NCBI RefSeq assembly: GCF_001188955.3
Contig: NZ_JPRF03000023.1
Location: 81,482 to 145,481 of the forward strand
Reading direction: 5' to 3'
DNA: 64,000 bases
Source: Kitasatospora aureofaciens
GTDB lineage: Bacteria; Actinomycetota; Actinomycetes; Streptomycetales; Streptomycetaceae
Positions 59,107 through 64,000 of this stretch are shown in pieces; the first letter of the stretch is position 1; each line of letters opens with the position of its first letter. Below the pieces are notes generated by a model. That model did no database searches, was not told the origin of the DNA, and was given only the letters and a program-made list of their open reading frames with translations. The position numbers and the translations under genes were made by a program.

Positions 59107-59852
59107 CGACCGGCCGGGAGGTCGAGCCGGACAGCGGGACGCGCACCGCCGGTGGGGAGCGCACGGTGTTCCGCGTGCCCCGGCGCGAACGCGCCCACGC
59201 TGAGCGGATCGCGGTCCTGCGGCAGGCCAGGCTCACCGCCGCCCCGGCCCACCTGCCCTCGGAGCACGAGCAGGCCTCCTTCGAACTGGGCCTGGTGATC
59301 GCCCTGGTGCTGGGCGCGCCGTGCGCCTCCCGGGGCCTGGACCTGCTGGTCAACGCGCGCCGGATCCAGCCGGAGGGGGCCGAGGTGTTCGGCGCCCTGT
59401 TGTACGCGACCGGCAAGGAGGAGGGCGCCGAGTTCTGGTGGCGCTTCGCCGCCGGCTCGGGCAGCGGGACGGCCGCCTACTGCCTCCACCTGCACCATCT
59501 GAAGCTCGGCGAGACCGACGACGCGGACTACTGGCGGGCATGGTCCGAGCAGCTGTCATCGGCCGAACGCCCGCCCGGACCACGGCCGTTGCGGATGAGC
59601 CGGCCACTGCTGCCGGAGAACGTCCGACGCGACATCCTCTCCCGCGTGCACCGCGGGCTGGCACCGCAGCTGCCGCCCGCGCTGGTCTCGGTCATCGACC
59701 GGCTGCCGCTCCAGGGCGGGGACACGGAGGTGGCCCAGGAGGTCCCGAGCCCGTGGGGGCTCACCTCCGGGACGACCGCGGCCTGTTCCTGGGACCTGCC
59801 GTGGGAGTTCGGCGAGACGGGCCGGGGGAGGGAGGAGGACCCGTTGGGGTGA
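59103..59852 (+). CDS. Sigma-factor partner protein (paralogous module 2)
   Basis: 249-residue soluble helical-repeat protein, intact homologue of the frameshifted gene at 22216-22913. Shared block: GALLYATGKEEGAEFWWRFA with AAYCLHLHHLKLGE and DADYWRAWSEQL, corresponding to CMLYGMGRTADAVFWWRIGA, VHCLAVHYAAEGE and DAARWAAEAEDL in module 1. Both sit directly after, and coupled to, a sigma factor gene. The N-terminal ~60 residues are basic. Function unknown; an anti-sigma or scaffold role is inferred from position only. Confidence 0.68.
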   Translation: MTTGREVEPDSGTRTAGGERTVFRVPRRERAHAERIAVLRQARLTAAPAHLPSEHEQASFELGLVIALVLGAPCASRGLDLLVNARRIQPEGAEVFGALLYATGKEEGAEFWWRFAAGSGSGTAAYCLHLHHLKLGETDDADYWRAWSEQLSSAERPPGPRPLRMSRPLLPENVRRDILSRVHRGLAPQLPPALVSVIDRLPLQGGDTEVAQEVPSPWGLTSGTTAACSWDLPWEFGETGRGREEDPLG

Positions 59853-59928
59853 GTGCGACCCGACGCCCCGGCCGTCCCACGTTCAGGTGAGGGCGTCGAG
59901 CCGGGCGACGATCTCGGGGTCGCGCCGG

Positions 59929-60585
59929 TCACCTTGCGGCGGCCCCGGGGCTGCGCTCGGCCGCGGCGATCTGGATCGGGGTCGGAGCGGTGACGGGCGG
60001 CAGCTCCTTGCCGGCGGCCAGGGCGTACCAGTCCTGGATCAGCAGGCCGGTGGCGGCGCCGTCGGCGCCCGCGCGGCACACCACGGCGACCAGCCGGAGC
60101 AGGTCCGGACCGTCGGCGAGCAGGGTGAACCGGACCCGCGGCACGGCCGTCAGCTCCACCGGAACGGCGACGTCGGCCTCACCCAACCGGGCTGCCAGTG
60201 CGTCCAGTTCGCGATCGTCCAGGCCGCCCGACTCGATCACGGTGACGGCGAACCGGCCGTCCCCGTGCACCACCTGACTGTCCGGGAAGCCGTCGGGGCC
60301 GAAGCCGGGTGGGAAGGAGGTCCGCAGCGACTCGTGCCGCTCGACCAGCGCGCCCAGCGCGCGCAGACCGGCGGCGAGCGTGGCGCCGGGCGGCACGGGC
60401 CAGACCGACCCCTTGTTGATCTGCTCGGGGGCATCGCGCCTGATGCACCGGACCATGTCGTCCTGGCTGCGGGTGAGCGGGCCGGAGCCGCCGGTCGTCG
60501 CGGCGAAGCGGACGGTGACCTGCCGACCGGTCCGGGCGGGGTCGTTCGGTGCCGCGTCGTGCGGTGCAGCGTTGTGCGCAGTCAC
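59929..60585 (-). CDS. NRPS condensation-domain N-terminal half, stand-alone
   Basis: 218 residues. PLTRSQDDMVRCIRRDAPEQ, GLRALGALVERHESLRTSFP are the start of a C domain. The HHxxxDG position reads VVCRAGADGAATGLLIQDWY, so both His are replaced (C and R), leaving no catalytic base. The C-terminal half of the domain is absent. Right after the stop another frame reads PEIVARLDALT, which may be the true end after a small frameshift. GTG at 60585. It is probably a relic of an NRPS gene or an unusual non-catalytic peptide-binding protein. Confidence 0.65.
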   Translation of the reverse strand: MTAHNAAPHDAAPNDPARTGRQVTVRFAATTGGSGPLTRSQDDMVRCIRRDAPEQINKGSVWPVPPGATLAAGLRALGALVERHESLRTSFPPGFGPDGFPDSQVVHGDGRFAVTVIESGGLDDRELDALAARLGEADVAVPVELTAVPRVRFTLLADGPDLLRLVAVVCRAGADGAATGLLIQDWYALAAGKELPPVTAPTPIQIAAAERSPGAAAR

Positions 60586-60699
60586 GTCGTACGCGCCTTT
60601 CGGCTCGCCGGGAAGGGCTCAGCGGAGGAACGGAGGAGCTGAGGTACGGCCGGACGCTACCAGCGGCCGACGGTGATCGTCCATTTATCCGATGTCAAA

Positions 60700-60990
60700 T
60701 CAACTTACTTGCCAGTAAAGGCGATTGGTCCCATCGGCGGTCACCGAGCGGGGCGACGGCGGCCCGGGTGCGGCCCGGGGACGGGTATGTCGCACAGCCC
60801 CACCGGACCGGCCGAGCGGTCGCGGGTCGATCAGCAGCAGCGGGGAGGGGCCCGCCGACACCCCCAGCGCCTGGATCAGCCGCCCGCCGTACGCCTTCAC
60901 ACGGGCCTCGCCGCGACACCAGAGCGCGGTGAAGCGCGCCGACCGCTCAGCGGGTTCGGCGGCCTCCGCGACGAAGGCCGACGCCCAGCC
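60700..60990 (-). pseudogene. 4'-phosphopantetheinyl transferase remnant (C-terminal part)
   Basis: The frame reads GWASAFVAEAAEPAERSARF and TALWCRGEARVKAYGGRLIQ, matching the Sfp-type motif (W-x-R/K-x-E-A-x-x-K-A-x-G). The ending (LCDIPVP..., RAAVAPLG) typical of PPTases is in two other frames, so at least two shifts occurred. The N-terminal half is absent. It carries carrier-protein activation in NRPS/PKS systems; here dead. It neighbours the half C domain, which suggests a lost NRPS cluster. Confidence 0.55.
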
Positions 60991-61224
60991 GCGCGGCGAC
61001 CAGCTGCCGGACGGCGCCGCGCGCCCGCGGCGCGGCACCCGGCCGTCTGCACGGCCGGCTCGAACGGTCCGGGCACGGCGCAACTGCGGCCGGACCGTTC
61101 ATGGCATCCCTAACCCCCCCGGGGGCGGGCACGCGGGACGACAGTGGCGCGCCGCGGCAGTGGTCCAGTCCAACGCCAGCATCCGGGAAGGGCGTTCGCG
61201 AAGCACGACGGCCCCACCCGACGA

Positions 61225-61230
61225 TAGAAT
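61225..61230 (+). promoter_or_regulatory. -10 element TAGAAT, probably leaderless transcript
   Basis: TAGAAT ends eight bases before the ATG at 61238, so a transcript would start about on the start codon. There is no ribosome site in front of the ATG (TCGCTGC). Inferred. Confidence 0.5.
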
Positions 61231-61237
61231 TCGCTGC

Positions 61238-63616
61238 ATGGGAGAGCGCCCCGGCGCACCCACCGCGCCGCCCCTCGTCCTGGTCACCGACCGCGACTCC
61301 AGGCTGATCGACCCGACCCGGGCCTACCACCTGGGTCGCGACCCGACCAGTGAGATCGTGCTGGACGACCCCCGGGTCTCCTGGCACCACGCGGTGCTGC
61401 GCACGGCCGAGGGCCACTGGCTGTTGGAGGACGTCGGCAGCACCAACGGCACCTACGACGAGGGCCGCCGGGTCGACCGCGAGGACATCGGCCCGGGCAC
61501 CAGGCTGCGCTTCGGCGATCCGGCCACCGGCCCGTCCGCGACCTTCGCCGGCCTGCCCGCCCCCGCCGCCGAACCGGCAGCCGCCGAGCACCCGACGCTG
61601 CTCGCCCCGCAGAGTTCCAGCGTCTTCCGCAGCCCGAGCGCCGTCCTGGAGCTGCCCGGCCCGACCGTACGGATCGGCCGGGCGCCCGACAACGACCTGG
61701 TGCTGGACGACCTGCTGGTCTCCCGGCACCACGCCGAACTGCGCGAGCTGCCGGACGGCCGCCACGAGATCGTCGACCTGGGCAGCCACAACGGCACCTA
61801 CCTCAACGGCCTCCCGGTGCGGCACTCCCCGATCGGCCCGGCCGACATCGTCGGCATCGGCCACAGCGAGTTCTGCCTGGTCGACGGCCGGTTGGTCGAG
61901 TACGACGACACCGGCGAGGTCTCCCTGGACGTCCAGCACCTGGTCGTACGGGTCGGCCCGGACCAGCGGGTGCTGCTGGACGACGTCGGCTTCCCGCTCA
62001 CCGAGCGGACGCTGCTCGCGGTGGCCGGCCCCAGCGGCGCCGGCAAGTCCACCCTGCTCAACGCGCTCACCGGGCTGCGCCCCGCCGACGAGGGAACCGT
62101 GCTGTACGACGGCCGCGACCTGTACCACGACTACGCCGAGCTGCGCCGGCGGATCGGCCTCGTCCCCCAGGACGACATCCTGCACACCCAGCTGACCGTC
62201 CACCGCGCCCTGTCCTACGCCGCCGAACTGCGCTTCCCGGGCGACACCGCGGCTGACGAGCGCGAGGGCCGGGTCTCCGAGGTGATCCGTGAACTGGGGC
62301 TGGAGGAGCGGGCCGACCAGGTGATCGCCAGCCTCTCCGGCGGCCAGCGCAAGCGGGTCAGCATCGCGCTGGAACTGCTCACCAAGCCCTCGCTGCTCTT
62401 CCTCGACGAGCCGACCTCCGGCCTGGACCCGGGCATGGAACGCTCGGTGATGCGGATGCTGCGCGGACTGGCCGACGACGGCCGCACGGTGGTCGTGGTG
62501 ACTCACAGCGTCCTGAGCCTCAACGTGTGCGACCGCCTGCTGGTGCTCGCCCCCGGCGGCCGGACGGCCTACTACGGGCCGCCGACCGAGGCGCTGGAGT
62601 ACTTCGGCGAGGAGGAGTGGCCGGAGGCCTTCGAGTCCTTCGAGAGCGACTCCGAGGGGGTCTGCCAGGAGCGGTTCCGCGCCTCGCCGCAGTACCGGCA
62701 GTACGTGGCGGCCGAAGCCGCGCACCCGGCGCAGCCACCGGCGGCCTCCGCCCCCGTGATCGGCCGGGAGAAGCCGCAGAGCTGGTTCGCCCAGCTGGGC
62801 ACCCTGGTGCGCCGGTACGCCGCGGTGCTCGCCGCCGACCGGCTGTTCCTCACCGTGATGGTCGTCCTGCCGTTCCTCATCGGCGCGATGTGCCGGGTGA
62901 TGGCCGGCTCACGGCTCACCGACGAGAACGCCATCAACTGCCTGCTGACGCTCTGCCTCGGCGGTGTGCTCATCGGCTCGGCCAACGCGGTGCGCGAGGT
63001 GGTCAAGGAGCGCGCGATCTACCGGCGGGAACGCGTGGTCGGGCTGTCCAGATCGGCGTACCTGGTCTCGAAGGTGGTGGTGCTCGGCATCGTCACGATC
63101 GCCCAGTCCGCGCTGCTGACCGTGGTCGGCCTGGCCGGAGTCACGCTCACCGCACAGCCGCGGCCGAACGCCCCACCGCCGGTGACCAGCGGCGTGCTGA
63201 TGCCCCAGCTGCCCGAGCTGATCCTCTCGATCGCGCTGCTCGCCTTCACCTCGATGGTGCTCGGCCTGGTGGTCTCCGCGTTCGTCGGCAAGGAGGAGAC
63301 CACGATGCCGCTGCTGGTGCTCCTCGCGATCGTCCAGGTCGTGTTCAGCGGCCTGATGCTCAAACTGCACGGCGTCCCCGGACTGGAGCAGTTCGCCTGG
63401 CTGATCCCGTCCCGGTGGGGCCTGGCCGCCATGGCCCGCACCGTCGACCTGGGCCGGCTCATCGCTCCCAGCCCGATCACCGACGACCCGATGTTCCGCC
63501 ACGAGCGCACCGGCTGGCTGATCGACATGGCCGCCCTGCTCGCCCTCGCGGTGGCGTACGGGCTGGCGGTGCTCGCCCTGCTGCGACGGCGCGAGCCGAC
63601 CATCATGCGCAAGTAG
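61238..63616 (+). CDS. FHA-FHA-ABC exporter (ABC2-type permease fused)
   Basis: 792-residue half transporter. FHA 1 about residues 20-105 (YHLGRDPTSEIVLDDPRVSW, SHHAVL-like, GSTNGTYDEG), FHA 2 about 140-220 (RIGRAPDNDLVLDDLLVSRH, GSHNGTYLNG). ABC ATPase with Walker A AGPSGAGKSTLLNALTG (near 265), signature LSGGQRKRVSIALELL, Walker B LLFLDEPTSGLD, H-loop VVVTHS. The C-terminal ABC2 membrane domain has six TM (AVLAADRLFLTVMVVLPFLI). FHA modules bind phospho-Thr, so Ser/Thr kinases should control it. Substrate unknown. Confidence 0.92.
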   Translation: MGERPGAPTAPPLVLVTDRDSRLIDPTRAYHLGRDPTSEIVLDDPRVSWHHAVLRTAEGHWLLEDVGSTNGTYDEGRRVDREDIGPGTRLRFGDPATGPSATFAGLPAPAAEPAAAEHPTLLAPQSSSVFRSPSAVLELPGPTVRIGRAPDNDLVLDDLLVSRHHAELRELPDGRHEIVDLGSHNGTYLNGLPVRHSPIGPADIVGIGHSEFCLVDGRLVEYDDTGEVSLDVQHLVVRVGPDQRVLLDDVGFPLTERTLLAVAGPSGAGKSTLLNALTGLRPADEGTVLYDGRDLYHDYAELRRRIGLVPQDDILHTQLTVHRALSYAAELRFPGDTAADEREGRVSEVIRELGLEERADQVIASLSGGQRKRVSIALELLTKPSLLFLDEPTSGLDPGMERSVMRMLRGLADDGRTVVVVTHSVLSLNVCDRLLVLAPGGRTAYYGPPTEALEYFGEEEWPEAFESFESDSEGVCQERFRASPQYRQYVAAEAAHPAQPPAASAPVIGREKPQSWFAQLGTLVRRYAAVLAADRLFLTVMVVLPFLIGAMCRVMAGSRLTDENAINCLLTLCLGGVLIGSANAVREVVKERAIYRRERVVGLSRSAYLVSKVVVLGIVTIAQSALLTVVGLAGVTLTAQPRPNAPPPVTSGVLMPQLPELILSIALLAFTSMVLGLVVSAFVGKEETTMPLLVLLAIVQVVFSGLMLKLHGVPGLEQFAWLIPSRWGLAAMARTVDLGRLIAPSPITDDPMFRHERTGWLIDMAALLALAVAYGLAVLALLRRREPTIMRK

Positions 63617-63634
63617 ACGATCATGCGCGAGTAG
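63599..63634 (+). repeat. 18-bp duplication of gene end
   Basis: ACCATCATGCGCAAGTAG (63599-63616) and ACGATCATGCGCGAGTAG (63617-63634), that is T-I-M-R-K-stop followed by T-I-M-R-E-stop. The first contains the exporter stop. Confidence 0.85.
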
Positions 63635-63765
63635 CCGCCCCGGCCACCGCCGGTAGAGTGGAAACCGATCCGCGGTGACAGTGCCGTACGCAGCCCCGGC
63701 CACCGGCTCAGCCGTCCGCTCAGCCATCGGCTCCGGCCCGCGCGGCGGAGGGAATCCACCCGCCC

Positions 63766-64000
63766 ATGGACGAGTTCGCGTTCCGACCCACCCACGTCGC
63801 CCCGCCGGGCGGCATGGCGAGCTGGACGGCCCCGGACCCGGCACGGCCGTCGGCCCGGATCGACCCGCTGCTCCCGGTCCGACTCATCGCCGGGCACGGC
63901 GACTGGGCGCAGATCCTCTGCTCCAACGGCTGGACCGCCTGGGTGGACGGCCGGCTGCTGGTCGCGCTGCCCCAGCCGCCGCCCGCCGCGGGCGGCCCGC
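63766..64000 (+). CDS. SH3-like domain protein (N-terminus only, cut by window edge)
   Basis: 78 codons visible from the ATG at 63766, after GGAGGG. MDEFAFRPTHVAPPGGMASW, then PARPSARIDPLLPVRLIAGH and GDWAQILCSNGWTAWVDGRL, the two strands of an SH3-like (SH3_3-type) fold, then a Pro-rich segment. Often found in genes next to FHA exporters and kinases. No signal peptide. Its full length is unknown. Confidence 0.65.
   Translation, partial: MDEFAFRPTHVAPPGGMASWTAPDPARPSARIDPLLPVRLIAGHGDWAQILCSNGWTAWVDGRLLVALPQPPPAAGGP

Larger units (their letters stand above)
60586..61237. other. Spacer with decayed phosphopantetheinyl transferase
   Basis: 652 bases. It holds the PPTase remnant at 60700-60990, a notably AT-rich 50 bases around 60680-60730, and an exporter promoter (TAGAAT, 61225-61230). 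No intact gene. Confidence 0.5.

Noticed and set aside
60693..60698. TTGACA on the minus strand as a -35 for the condensation-like gene
   Set aside because: No acceptable -10 at 16-19 bases; the AT-rich patch may simply be decay.
1..64000. tRNA, rRNA, CRISPR array, prophage or integrase genes
   Set aside because: No T-loop GGTTCGAATCC-like segments with paired arms, no repeat-spacer pattern, and no integrase or phage protein seen by eye; a covariance-model scan would be decisive.

Overview
The window is very GC-rich, densely coded actinomycete DNA. Ribosome sites are GGAGG-type, GTG starts are frequent, and TTA codons are almost absent. Gene families (DUF574-type methyltransferase, MocR, DesK-type kinases, MMPL, FHA-ABC2 exporters, ECF sigma factors, rhomboid-like proteins) point to a Streptomycetaceae chromosome (Streptomyces or Kitasatospora). 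This is an inference from content, not a database match. I saw no rRNA, tRNA, CRISPR array or complete mobile element.

0-6.4 kb is a hypoxia/dormancy-type locus. It holds an APC permease and arginine deiminase operon (minus strand), a truncated universal-stress-protein frame running into a DevR/DosR-type response regulator, a small flavin/PNPOx-fold protein and a DevS/DosT-like GAF kinase. Six copies of a dyad close to GGGMCYNNNGGMCC lie in its intergenic DNA. A seventh lies at 27.6 kb, in front of a CBS-BON protein, suggesting a common regulon. 6.4-8.9 kb is a scar zone: an ISL3-type transposase remnant, an unrecognised fragment, panE, and a RidA gene broken by two shifts.

9-14.7 kb: MFS exporter with a divergent MocR regulator, a hypothetical gene, a methyltransferase, and a TetR plus VC0807-type membrane-protein operon (operator over the start codon; the membrane gene has a TTA codon). 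14.9-25 kb: a large secreted BNR-repeat protein, two divergent rhomboid-like paralogues, argG, a GAP-family membrane protein, an ECF sigma factor with a coupled partner gene (apparently frameshifted), and the ohrR/ohr pair. 25-34 kb: SHOCT protein, GH16-like protein, CBS-BON protein, FAD monooxygenase with divergent TetR and a perfect operator, HEAT-repeat protein, small secreted protein, APC transporter.

34-45 kb: DMFase-like lipoprotein, polyprenol-phosphate mannosyltransferase, FUSC-like membrane protein, SRPBCC and VOC proteins, secreted phospholipase C with an EEP-domain protein, CsoR/CstR-like repressor, PRC-barrel protein, DUF4097-like lipoprotein. 45-50.4 kb: HEAT-like protein, NarL/DesK two-component pair, MMPL transporter. 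50.8-57.1 kb: an apparent sugar-modification set (DegT aminotransferase, NAD-dependent epimerase, MGDG/MurG-type glycosyltransferase), then a NodB deacetylase and SDR operon. A SoxR-type operator is embedded in the last codons of the deacetylase gene and precedes a SnoaL-like gene. 57.4-64 kb: DUF574 methyltransferase, a second sigma-partner pair related to the one at 22-23 kb, a half condensation domain, a decayed phosphopantetheinyl transferase, an FHA-ABC exporter, and the start of an SH3-like protein cut by the window edge.

The most promising material for new biology is the repeated sigma-FWWR-partner module, the dormancy-type dyad network linked to arginine catabolism, and the SoxR box inside coding sequence with a predicted leaderless transcript.
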